A stretch of 64,000 bases of DNA from Plantibacter elymi (nom. nud.) (GTDB lineage: Bacteria; Actinomycetota; Actinomycetes; Actinomycetales; Microbacteriaceae), in NCBI RefSeq assembly GCF_900177795.1, contig NZ_FXWJ01000005.1, positions 124,001 through 188,000 on the forward strand, given 5' to 3'. Numbering within the stretch: position 1 is the stretch's first letter; each line of letters begins with the position of its first letter. Positions 25,727 through 32,625 of this stretch are shown here, piece by piece. The notes under the pieces are model-generated. The model worked only from the letters and a program-made list of their open reading frames with translations. It was not told where the DNA came from and made no database searches. The position numbers and the translations under genes were made by a program.

Positions 25727-25746
25727 TCGAGCACTCGACCAGTGCG
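25719..25746. terminator. Compact bidirectional terminator between convergent genes
   Basis: CGCACTG (25719-25725) pairs with CAGTGCG (25740-25746), with an inner TCGA/TCGA stem. The hairpin spans the 22-base gap and overlaps the nucleotidyltransferase stop codon. Confidence 0.55.
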
Positions 25747-25748
25747 GC

Positions 25749-26456
25749 CTAGAACAGGTCGGGCGACGGGGTGCTGGCGTAGCGGATGGAAACGTCCGCG
25801 TGGCGGTCGAAGCGGTAGCCGACGCCGCGCACGGTGCGGACGATGTCCTCGTAGCGGCCGAGCTTGGCGCGGAGGCGACGCACGTGGACGTCGATGGTCC
25901 GCTCGTTCGGGACCTCTTCGTCGTCGCCGGCGCGCCACAGCGAGGAGATGAGCTCGGCGCGCTCGATCGTGCGCCCTTCGCGGAGGACGAGGTACTGGAG
26001 GAGCTCGAACTCCTTGTACGTGAGCGGCGCAGCTTCGTTGTCGAGGACGAGGCGCTTCCGGGAGATGTCGACCACGACACCGGCGTGGGCGCGGTCCTGC
26101 TCCTCCTCGTCGACCTCGTCGCGGTGGGCCGCGAGAGCCGAGGGGTCCTGCAGGGCGAGCCGGACGACGTCGAGGTCGCGTCCGCCGGCACCGCGAGGGG
26201 CGAGGGCGACGGCCGCGTGCGTCTCGGCTTCCGGAGCGAACTGGGCCGTCAGGGCCTTGATGGCCTCGACGATCTCACCGAGGCTCGTGCCGGCGGCGGC
26301 CGCCTTCGCCTCGTCGAGGCCGACGTAGAGGACGAAGCCTCGGGCTTCGGGACCGGCCGGAACGGCGCGGACGTGCGGGGTCGCGGCCCGTGGTGCGTCC
26401 TCGACGGCGGTGAGCTGGCGGGTGGGGCGGGTGGTCTGAACGGCTGCAAGAGACAT
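25749..26456 (-). CDS. Winged-helix (OmpR/PhoB-type) transcriptional regulator
   Basis: A 235-residue DNA-binding protein. The C-terminal 100 residues form an OmpR-type winged helix (LTYKEFELLQYLVLREGRTI, then AELISSLWRA, RTIDVHVRRLRAKLG and VRTVRGVGYRF). The N-terminal half (GFVLYVGLDEAKAAAAGTSL, EIVEAIKALTAQF) is not a receiver domain, as there is no phosphoacceptor Asp pocket. It is therefore an orphan regulator controlled by other means. The ATG has GAGGAC 9 bases upstream. A 237-base leader separates it from a cysteine-rich small ORF on the same strand, suggesting control by that upstream ORF. Confidence 0.85.
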   Translation of the reverse strand: MSLAAVQTTRPTRQLTAVEDAPRAATPHVRAVPAGPEARGFVLYVGLDEAKAAAAGTSLGEIVEAIKALTAQFAPEAETHAAVALAPRGAGGRDLDVVRLALQDPSALAAHRDEVDEEEQDRAHAGVVVDISRKRLVLDNEAAPLTYKEFELLQYLVLREGRTIERAELISSLWRAGDDEEVPNERTIDVHVRRLRAKLGRYEDIVRTVRGVGYRFDRHADVSIRYASTPSPDLF

Positions 26457-26693
26457 GAGTGCGAAGTCCTCGGGAGTGATGATGCTACGACGGATCGTGC
26501 GCGGTGCGCTCGGGGTGATCCCGCCTGCCGGTGGGCAGTTGCGGTCCCGCGATCCGGGAAGTGGCGCGTCGGCCGGGTACGGACGGGGTACGTCCGGGAG
26601 TCGGCTCACCTGGTGGGGGAGCGGCGGACTCGGAGGTGCTGGGAGCAGTGGAGCGGATCCGTGTGGATCGCTACCGGTGCTGGAGGAGTCGGA

Positions 26694-26795
26694 TCAGCGA
26701 CACATTCGACAGCACATGACAGCGCGGCCGGGCATCATCATGCCGGCGTTCCCAGGGGCCTCGAAGGAGGTCGGGGTGGGCGCGTTGGTCGTCAT
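26694..26795 (-). CDS. Cysteine-rich upstream ORF (33 aa), putative attenuator leader peptide
   Basis: An ATG at 26795 opens a 34-codon frame ending TGA. The peptide begins MTTNAPTPTSFEAPGN and ends GRAVMCCRMCR, with three Cys in the last six residues. No Shine-Dalgarno sequence precedes the ATG. A promoter with TTGACA at 26828-26833 and a TGTATT/TTGTAT -10 places the start site at the ATG, so it is probably leaderless. Leaderless polycysteine small ORFs in mycobacteria are known to act as cysteine-responsive attenuators of downstream genes. This architecture fits, but the downstream regulator has no proven sulfur role. Confidence 0.55.
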   Translation of the reverse strand: MTTNAPTPTSFEAPGNAGMMMPGRAVMCCRMCR

Positions 26796-26802
26796 AGTCC
26801 GC

Positions 26803-26833
26803 AATACAACAGGAATCCCCCGGATCCTGTCAA
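26803..26833 (-). promoter_or_regulatory. Promoter of the cysteine-rich uORF and winged-helix regulator
   Basis: On the minus strand TTGACA (26833-26828) is followed after 18-19 bases by TTGTAT/TGTATT (26809-26803). The ATG at 26795 lies 7-8 bases beyond, consistent with a leaderless transcript. Confidence 0.6.
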
Positions 26834-26893
26834 GTGCGAGTGGAAGATGACGTTGTGTTACTCGGGGATTGCCAGCTGGCGGCACAACTGAAA

Positions 26894-26940
26894 TGAGGCG
26901 GATCGTCGTCCATCGCGGGGATGGACGACGATCCGCCTCA
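26894..26940 (-). terminator. Intrinsic terminator of upp
   Basis: A perfect 21-bp stem (26894-26914 with 26920-26940) closes a GCGGG loop 18 bases after the upp stop codon. On the minus strand it is followed by TTTCAG. Confidence 0.9.
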
Positions 26941-26958
26941 TGTCGGCGGGAGCAGGGG

Positions 26959-27591
26959 TCAGACGACGCCGTAGAGGCGGTCGCCGGCGTCGCCGAGCCC
27001 GGGGACGATGTACCCGTTCTCGTCGAGCTTCTCGTCGAGGGCGCCCAGGACGATGGTGACGTCCTTGCCGACCGTCTCGGCCTCGAGGCGCTCGAGGCCT
27101 TCGGGGGCAGCGAGCAGGCAGATGGCGGTGACGTGCATCGCGCCGCGCTGGAAGAGGAAGTCGATGGCCGCCGCGAGCGAGCCACCGGTCGCGAGCATCG
27201 GGTCGAGCACGAAGCACTGGCGGTCGGACAGGTCGTCGGGGAGGCGCTCCGCGTACGTGGTGGGTTCGAGGGTCTCCTCGTTGCGCACCATGCCGAGGAA
27301 GCCGACCTCGGCGGTGGGGAGCAGCTTCACCATGCCCTCGAGCATGCCGAGGCCGGCCCGCAGGATCGGGACCACGAGCGGACGCGGCTCGCTGATCTTG
27401 ACGCCGACCGTCTCGGTGACGGGCGTCTGGATCGTGATCTCCTCGACCGTGACGCCGCGCGTCGCCTCGTAGGCGAGCAGCGTGACGAGCTCCTCGGTGA
27501 GGGCACGGAACACCGGTGACGGTGTCGTCTTGTCGCGGAGCACCGTGAGCTTGTGGGTGATGAGGGGGTGGTCGGCTACGTGCACTCGCAT
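26959..27591 (-). CDS. upp: Uracil phosphoribosyltransferase
   Basis: A 210-residue salvage enzyme that makes UMP from uracil and PRPP. The family hallmarks are present: [20 protein letters not shown] at the N terminus, [15 protein letters not shown], the PRPP-binding loop [17 protein letters not shown], and the uracil-binding C terminus with [16 protein letters not shown]. The length is exactly typical. The ATG is supported by TAGATT 6 bases upstream, making it leaderless. It is monocistronic, with its own terminator, and divergent from tadA with a 51-base gap. Confidence 0.97.
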   Translation of the reverse strand: MRVHVADHPLITHKLTVLRDKTTPSPVFRALTEELVTLLAYEATRGVTVEEITIQTPVTETVGVKISEPRPLVVPILRAGLGMLEGMVKLLPTAEVGFLGMVRNEETLEPTTYAERLPDDLSDRQCFVLDPMLATGGSLAAAIDFLFQRGAMHVTAICLLAAPEGLERLEAETVGKDVTIVLGALDEKLDENGYIVPGLGDAGDRLYGVV

Positions 27592-27597
27592 ACGATC

Positions 27598-27603
27598 AAT
27601 CTA
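27598..27603 (-). promoter_or_regulatory. Leaderless -10 hexamer of upp
   Basis: TAGATT on the minus strand lies 6 bases before the ATG at 27591. Confidence 0.6.
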
Positions 27604-27642
27604 GTCGCTCGCGCGGCGACCAGGATTTCGGGGAGATGACGG

Positions 27643-28119
27643 ATGCACGCACCGGCCGAGTTCGCCGCGTGGATGGACCTCGCCATCGCCGAGGCCGAGG
27701 CGGCCCTGGCCAGCGACGACGTCCCGGTGGGTGCGGTGCTCGTCGCCCCGGACGGCACGGTCGTCTCCGTCGGGCGCAACGAACGCGAGCTGCACACCGA
27801 TCCGACCGCCCACGCCGAGGTGGTCGCCATCCGCGCCGCCGCGGCCGCGCTGGCCGACTGGCACCTCACGGAGCTGACGCTCGTCGTCACGCTCGAACCC
27901 TGCGTCATGTGCGCCGGCGCGATCCTCGCCGCCCGGATCCCGCGGGTCGTCTTCGGGGCCTGGGACGAGAAGGCCGGCGCGGTCGGTTCCGTCTACGACG
28001 TCCTGCGCGACCGGCGCCTGCAGCACCGTGTCGAGGTCTACGCGGGGGTCGAGGCCGAGCGCTGCTCGGCGCTCCTCACCGACTTCTTCCGGGGTGCGGG
28101 CGGCGTCGGAGCCCCCTGA
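27643..28119 (+). CDS. tadA: tRNA adenosine(34) deaminase
   Basis: A 158-residue zinc deaminase that converts A34 of tRNA-Arg(ACG) to inosine. The zinc site is His57 with catalytic Glu59 (HAEV) and Cys87/Cys90 (EPCVMC). NERELHTDPTAHAE and GAWDEKAGAVGS are typical of TadA rather than cytosine deaminases. The ATG has GGGGAG 9 bases upstream. It is divergent from upp. The C terminus (FFRGAGGVGAP) is short and normal. Confidence 0.95.
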   Translation: MHAPAEFAAWMDLAIAEAEAALASDDVPVGAVLVAPDGTVVSVGRNERELHTDPTAHAEVVAIRAAAAALADWHLTELTLVVTLEPCVMCAGAILAARIPRVVFGAWDEKAGAVGSVYDVLRDRRLQHRVEVYAGVEAERCSALLTDFFRGAGGVGAP

Positions 28120-28229
28120 GGGCGTACACGGCCCGGAGATCCCAGCACCTCGCCAGGCTCGGTGACCGGATGCGGCTGCTCCCAGCACTTCCGGAGCCCG
28201 TTGTCGGCGGGTGATGGCAGGATCGCAGG

Positions 28230-29417
28230 ATGCAACCCGGCGTGATCCTCGACATCATCCTCGTCGTCGTCCTGATCGGCTTCCTGATCCGCGGGTGGCG
28301 TGCGGGGCTCCTCGGGAGCCTCGGCGGGCTCGTCGGGCTGGCGGCCGGTGGGGTCGGCGCCTTCTTCGCGATCCCGCTCGTCGCCTCGTGGGTGCCGGAC
28401 GCGGCGTGGCGTGGCTGGGCGGCGGTCGCGGCGGCGGTGGTCGTCCTCGCCGTCGGGTACACGATCGGTGCGTTCATCGGTGGGGCCATCGGCTCCGTCG
28501 TCCGCAAGACCCCCCTGCGCGGTCTGGAACGCCTGCTCGGTGCCGCCCTCAACCTCGTCGTCACCGCGCTCGTCCTCGTGACCGCGGCCCTCGGTGTCGG
28601 ATCCCTCGGTATCCCGCTGCTCGCCCAGGCGGTCGGGTCGTCCGCGGTGATCGGCACGATCGACCGCGTCACGCCCGTGCAGGTGAAGAGCACGCTCGCG
28701 CAGCTCCGCTCCACGGTGGTCGACGGTGGGGCCCAACGCGTCATCGAGGCCTTCGGTGGAACCGCGGACGTGCCCGCCGCCCCGCAGCTCGACACCTCGA
28801 CGCCGGCGCTGCAGACGGCCTCCGCGTCCGTAGTCCGCATCAGCGGCACCGCCGAGTCCTGCTCGCGGAGCCTCACCGGAAGCGGCTTCGTCTTCGCCGA
28901 CGACCTGGTCATGACGAACGCGCACGTCCTCGCCGGCGTGACGAACCCGGTCGTCGAGGTCCCGGGGGCCATGCCCAGGGAAGGACGAATCGTCTACTTC
29001 GATCCGGTCGACGACCTCGCCGTCATCCGCGTCGACGACCTCGGCGCCCGATCGCTGCCGCTCGCACCGAATCCGGCGCCCGGTTCGAACGCCGTCGTCG
29101 CCGGGTATCCGTTCGGTGGCCCGTACACGGCCGGTGGCGCGCAGGTCATCGTGGTGGGGCCGAGCCTCGTCGCCGACATCAGCGGGAACAACCCGACGAG
29201 CCGTCAGGTCGTGACGCTGTCCGGGACGGTGCAGCCGGGCAACTCCGGTGGCCCGCTCCTCACCGAGTCCGGTGAGGTTGCGGGCGTGATCTTCGCCCGC
29301 GACGCGAACTCCGCTCCGGTCGGGTACGCGCTCGCGATGGACGAGGTCCTGCCGGTCGTCGCGCTCGCCGGGTCACTGCAGTCCGCGGTCCCGTCGGGCG
29401 CCTGCCTCGCAGACTGA
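28230..29417 (+). CDS. MarP-like membrane-anchored serine protease (CvpA domain + trypsin-like domain)
   Basis: A 395-residue protein with four membrane helices in a CvpA-type N-terminal domain (about residues 5-135). An extracytoplasmic chymotrypsin-like protease follows from about 195 to 390. The catalytic triad is His232 (MTNAHVLA), Asp261 or Asp262 (DPVDDLAVI) and Ser339 (QPGNSGGPL). Cys residues near 211 and 393 may form the disulfide seen in MarP. In mycobacteria MarP is needed for survival in acid and cleaves a peptidoglycan hydrolase; the same role here is inferred. CAGGAT lies 6 bases before the ATG. Confidence 0.9.
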   Translation: MQPGVILDIILVVVLIGFLIRGWRAGLLGSLGGLVGLAAGGVGAFFAIPLVASWVPDAAWRGWAAVAAAVVVLAVGYTIGAFIGGAIGSVVRKTPLRGLERLLGAALNLVVTALVLVTAALGVGSLGIPLLAQAVGSSAVIGTIDRVTPVQVKSTLAQLRSTVVDGGAQRVIEAFGGTADVPAAPQLDTSTPALQTASASVVRISGTAESCSRSLTGSGFVFADDLVMTNAHVLAGVTNPVVEVPGAMPREGRIVYFDPVDDLAVIRVDDLGARSLPLAPNPAPGSNAVVAGYPFGGPYTAGGAQVIVVGPSLVADISGNNPTSRQVVTLSGTVQPGNSGGPLLTESGEVAGVIFARDANSAPVGYALAMDEVLPVVALAGSLQSAVPSGACLAD

Positions 29418-29453
29418 CGCGGCCGGGCACGTGCCGCCGAGCATGCAGGTGCC

Positions 29454-29459
29454 TAGACT
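29454..29459 (+). promoter_or_regulatory. Leaderless -10 hexamer of proC
   Basis: TAGACT lies 6 bases before the GTG at 29466. Confidence 0.6.
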
Positions 29460-29465
29460 CGCAGG

Positions 29466-30308
29466 GTGAGTGAAACGATCAGCCTGCCCAGCATCGCCAT
29501 CCTCGGAGCCGGTTCGATGGGAGGGGCCGTCCTGCGCGGTCTCGTCCAGCCGGGTGTCGAGGTCGACGGTGGCATCACGGTGACGAACCGGACGATCGCC
29601 AAAGCGGAGGCGCTGGCCGAGCTGCGCGGCGTCACCTCGATCGCCCTCGAGCAGGACGCAGACGGCAACCGTCGGGCGGCAGCCGCGGCGAAGATCGTCC
29701 TGATCGGCGTGAAGCCCTACCTGGTCGCCGACCTCCTCGCCGAGATCGCCGACACGTTGCAGCCGGGCACGATCGTCGTGAGCCTCGCGGCCGGTATCCG
29801 CGGTGCTGCGTTCGAGGCCGCCCTGCCGGAGTCGGTCTCCGTGTTGCGTTCCATGCCGAACACCCCGTCCTATGTGGGGCTCGGCGTCACCGGGCTCGCG
29901 CCGGGTACTCGGTCGAGCGAGGATGACCTCGCCGTCGTCACCGCGCTCTTCGAGACCGTCGGCCAGGTGGTCGTCATCCCCGAATCGAAGATCGACGCCC
30001 TCAGTGCCATCTCCGGCTCCGGTCCCGCGTACGTCTACTACCTCATCGAGGAACTGACCCGTACGGCGATCGGCCTCGGGTTCACCCCCGAGCAGGCGTC
30101 CGTGATGGTCGACGGAACCTTCCGCGGCGCGACGGAACTCCTCGCGACGACGGGGGAGAGCGCCGAGCAGCTGCGGATCAACGTCACGAGCCCCAAGGGG
30201 ACGACGGAACGGGCGCTCGCCGTGCTCGCCGAGGCCGGCTTCAGCGAGACGTTCGACCGTGCTGCGGCAGCCGCCATCGCACGCGCCGAGGAGCTGTCGG
30301 CGTCCTGA
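29466..30308 (+). CDS. proC: Pyrroline-5-carboxylate reductase
   Basis: A 280-residue NAD(P)H-dependent enzyme for the last step of proline synthesis. The Rossmann motif AILGAGSMGGAVLRG lies at about 11-25, then VTNRT (cofactor choice), KIVLIGVKPYLV, the RSMPNTPS motif, and the C-terminal dimerisation domain with SAISGSGPAYVYYLIEEL and TSPKGTTERAL. The order and length are standard. The GTG start is fixed by TAGACT 6 bases upstream. It converges on a GNAT gene with a 16-base gap. Confidence 0.96.
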   Translation: MSETISLPSIAILGAGSMGGAVLRGLVQPGVEVDGGITVTNRTIAKAEALAELRGVTSIALEQDADGNRRAAAAAKIVLIGVKPYLVADLLAEIADTLQPGTIVVSLAAGIRGAAFEAALPESVSVLRSMPNTPSYVGLGVTGLAPGTRSSEDDLAVVTALFETVGQVVVIPESKIDALSAISGSGPAYVYYLIEELTRTAIGLGFTPEQASVMVDGTFRGATELLATTGESAEQLRINVTSPKGTTERALAVLAEAGFSETFDRAAAAAIARAEELSAS

Positions 30309-30324
30309 CCCGACGGCGACCGGC

Positions 30325-30828
30325 TCAGTCGAAGGACCGCACGAAGCAGTCGAGGCCGGGTCTGCCGTCCCAGGAAGCGACCGCGACGAAGCCGGACCGC
30401 CGGTAGAGCCCGATCGCGGCCGAGCGCCAGTGCCACACCGAGAGACGCACCGCGTCGTCGCCCCGCTGCCGCGAGACGGTCGTCGCGGCCTCGAGCAGGG
30501 TTGCGGCCACGCCCCTGCGACGAGCGTCGGGGGCGACCCAGAGCCGCTTGAGCTCCGGCGACGGGCCGTCCGTCAGGACGACGCAGCCGAGCACCCGGTC
30601 GTCCTCGACGGCCAGGAGGATCTCGTCGGAGGCGAAGGCGGTGCTCGGGTCGGTGATCTCGGTCCGGTAGCGGTCGGGGAGGGTGATCGTCGGAGTGGGC
30701 TCGTCCGGACGCGGCGCTCGGCCGACGAGTTTCTCGTACTCGGTCCGGCGGTGGTACTCCTCGAGGAGCTCGGCGAACCGTTCCCGGTGATGAGCCGGAG
30801 CATCCGCCCACCGTTCCACGACGATCAT
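30325..30828 (-). CDS. GNAT-family N-acetyltransferase
   Basis: A 167-residue acetyltransferase. The acetyl-CoA loop is seen in LKRLWVAPDARRRGVAATLLEAA (RRRGVA near residue 105), followed by the conserved LYRRSGFVAV strand-helix. The N-terminal 60 residues (AHHRERFAELLEEYHRRTEYEKL) are helical and family-specific. The substrate is unknown. Its ATG overlaps the stop codon of the TetR gene (ATGA), so it is co-transcribed with and probably autoregulated by that repressor. Confidence 0.85.
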   Translation of the reverse strand: MIVVERWADAPAHHRERFAELLEEYHRRTEYEKLVGRAPRPDEPTPTITLPDRYRTEITDPSTAFASDEILLAVEDDRVLGCVVLTDGPSPELKRLWVAPDARRRGVAATLLEAATTVSRQRGDDAVRLSVWHWRSAAIGLYRRSGFVAVASWDGRPGLDCFVRSFD

Positions 30829-31424
30829 GCATGGCTCGTCTCGTCGAGTCCGAGGACGAGCAGCAGCCGGTCCAGCGCGGCGAGCTGGGCCGCGGCGTCG
30901 TAGTGGTCGTCGTCGGCCGTGCTCAGGGTGCTGACGCCCTCGATGAATCCGACGACGACGGTGGCCGTCGCGGCGACCTCGGCCTCGGTGAGCTCGGGGC
31001 GGATCTCGGCCACGAGGCGCCGGGTGCGCGCGACGAACACGCCATGACCCGCACGGTGCCGTTCGGCCAGCACCTCGTCGTCGAGCGCCGCCGCGAGGTA
31101 GCCGAGCCAGACGCGGGCCTCCTGGCGCGTCTCGTCCGTGAGGGACAGGGCCTGCCGGAGGACTGCGTTCAGAGCGTCACGCGGGGTCTCGGCTGCGGCT
31201 TCGAGCGCCTCGGTCCGCTCCGCCGTCCGCTCGTGGAGCAGGTCGCGAGCGTGCAGGAGGAGCGCGCGCTTGTCGGGGAAGCGATGCAGGACGAGGCCCG
31301 TCGTGCACCCGGCTTGCTCCGCGACCGCGCGGAGGGTCAACCCGTGCGGCCCTCGTTCACCCAGCACCTCCCAGACCGCGTGCGAGATCCGTGCCTGGGC
31401 ATCGGGGTCCTTCGTCCTGGCCAT
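30825..31424 (-). CDS. TetR-family transcriptional regulator
   Basis: A 199-residue repressor. The N-terminal helix-turn-helix is ISHAVWEVLGERGPHGLTLR followed by AVAEQAGCTTGLVLHRFPDKRALL. The C-terminal ligand-binding domain resembles the TetR_C_6/BetI-like group (WLGYLAAALDDEVLAERHR, ATATVVVGFIEGVSTL). GAGGTGGTGACGAC upstream supplies a ribosome site. It is divergent from a second GNAT gene, and a perfect palindrome at 31452-31469 lies between them, the likely operator for both directions. Confidence 0.9.
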   Translation of the reverse strand: MARTKDPDAQARISHAVWEVLGERGPHGLTLRAVAEQAGCTTGLVLHRFPDKRALLLHARDLLHERTAERTEALEAAAETPRDALNAVLRQALSLTDETRQEARVWLGYLAAALDDEVLAERHRAGHGVFVARTRRLVAEIRPELTEAEVAATATVVVGFIEGVSTLSTADDDHYDAAAQLAALDRLLLVLGLDETSHA

Positions 31425-31451
31425 GTCGTCACCACCTCGGAACCGATGTTA

Positions 31452-31469
31452 CCGTAATGCTTGTTACGG
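31452..31469. promoter_or_regulatory. Palindromic operator for the TetR regulator
   Basis: CCGTAA (31452-31457) and TTACGG (31464-31469) form a perfect inverted repeat with a 6-base centre. It lies in the 63-base region between the divergent TetR and GNAT start codons. The overlapping GTTACCGTAA and TTGTTACGGAA extend the symmetry. Confidence 0.7.
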
Positions 31470-31487
31470 AATGACTGGAGGATGCGC

Positions 31488-31946
31488 ATGACGATCACGA
31501 TCAGCCGGGTGGCCTGGGACGATGAGGCGGGAACCGTCCTGCGGGCCGCCCAACGCCGCGAACTCGACGCACGCTACGGGAGCGACGATCACGAACCCGG
31601 CACGCCGCCGACCGCAGCCGACATCACGCTCTTCCTGGTCGCCACCGACGTCGACGGCGTCCCGCTCGGCTGCGGCGGTCTGCGGATGCTCGGCGAGGAC
31701 CGCGCGGAGATCAAGCGCATGTTCGTCGTGCAGCATGCCCGGGGGACCGGCGTCGCCACCGCGCTCCTGCGGGCACTGGAGGACGAAGCGCGTTCACGTG
31801 GTCTCAGCGAACTCCTCTTGGAGACGGGCACGGAGCAGCCGGACGCGATGCGCTTCTACGAGCGCGAGGGATACCACCCGATCGACGCGTTCGGGCCGTA
31901 CGTCGACGAGCCGCAGTCGCGCTGCTACGCGCGCAGCCTCACCTGA
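31488..31946 (+). CDS. GNAT-family N-acetyltransferase
   Basis: A 152-residue acetyltransferase. GEDRAEIKRMFVVQHARGTGVATALLRALE contains the acetyl-CoA pyrophosphate loop, followed by LLLETGTEQPDAMRFYEREGY, a pattern common in small-molecule or protein N-acetyltransferases. The ATG at 31488 has GGAGG 6 bases upstream; an ATG at 31482 abuts that site and is less likely. It is controlled in common with the divergent TetR-GNAT pair by the palindrome at 31452. The substrate is unknown. It converges on the Ktr/Trk genes with a gap of 7 bases. Confidence 0.85.
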   Translation: MTITISRVAWDDEAGTVLRAAQRRELDARYGSDDHEPGTPPTAADITLFLVATDVDGVPLGCGGLRMLGEDRAEIKRMFVVQHARGTGVATALLRALEDEARSRGLSELLLETGTEQPDAMRFYEREGYHPIDAFGPYVDEPQSRCYARSLT

Positions 31947-31953
31947 AGCGGCG

Positions 31954-32625
31954 TCAGCCCTCGAGCGAGGCGAAGCGTTCGATGTCGGCCGACGTGCCGG
32001 AGACGATGATGAGGTCGTGGTTCGACACGACGGTGTCGGCGGTGGCGTAGGTGAAGGGCTTCCCCGGTGACTTCACCCCGACGACCGTAATCCGATACTT
32101 CGTCCGGACGCCCGACTCCGTCAGGTTCAGCCCGCGGATGGGCTTCGGCGGGTACATCTTGACGAGCGCGAAGTCGTCGTCGAACTGGATGAAGTCGAGC
32201 ATGCGCCCCGACACGAGGTGGGCGACGCGTTCGCCGGCCTCGCGCTCGGGGTAGATGACGTGGCTCGCCCCCACCCGGGCGAGGATCTTGCCGTGCGACT
32301 GCGAGACCGCCTTGGCCCAGATCTGCGGGATCTTGAGGTCGACGAGGTTGGCGGTGATGAGCACGCTCGCCTCGATCGAGGAGCCGACCGCGACGACCGC
32401 GACCGAGAAGTCCTGCGCGCCGATCTGCCGCAGTGCCTCGATGTTCTTCGCGTCGGCCTGCACGGTGTGCGTGACCCGGTCGGACCACTTCTGCACGAGA
32501 TCGGAGTTGTCGTCGATCGCGAGCACCTCGCGGTCGAGTCGGTCGAGTTCGCCGGCGCAGGCCGCACCGAACCGACCGAGTCCGATGACGAGGACCGGGG
32601 CGTCGTGCTTGATGCGGTCAACCAA
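31954..32625 (-). CDS. Potassium uptake RCK subunit (KtrA/TrkA family)
   Basis: A 223-residue cytoplasmic gating subunit. An N-terminal Rossmann RCK domain (VLVIGLGRFGAACAGELDRL at about 11-30, acidic Asp in LAIDDNSD, QADAKNIEALRQIG) is followed by a C-terminal RCK_C domain (VKMYPPKPIRGLNL, TVVGVKSPGKPF). It binds nucleotides and opens the partner channel. It overlaps the upstream membrane subunit gene by 8 bases, forming a two-subunit Ktr-type K+ uptake system. The single-RCK length fits KtrA rather than the two-RCK TrkA of enterobacteria. Confidence 0.92.
   Translation of the reverse strand: MVDRIKHDAPVLVIGLGRFGAACAGELDRLDREVLAIDDNSDLVQKWSDRVTHTVQADAKNIEALRQIGAQDFSVAVVAVGSSIEASVLITANLVDLKIPQIWAKAVSQSHGKILARVGASHVIYPEREAGERVAHLVSGRMLDFIQFDDDFALVKMYPPKPIRGLNLTESGVRTKYRITVVGVKSPGKPFTYATADTVVSNHDLIIVSGTSADIERFASLEG

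Noticed and set aside
28120-28229. A tRNA gene next to tadA, as often seen in actinobacteria.
   Set aside because: No cloverleaf, T-loop GGTTCRA or CCA-end pattern was found in the 110-base gap.
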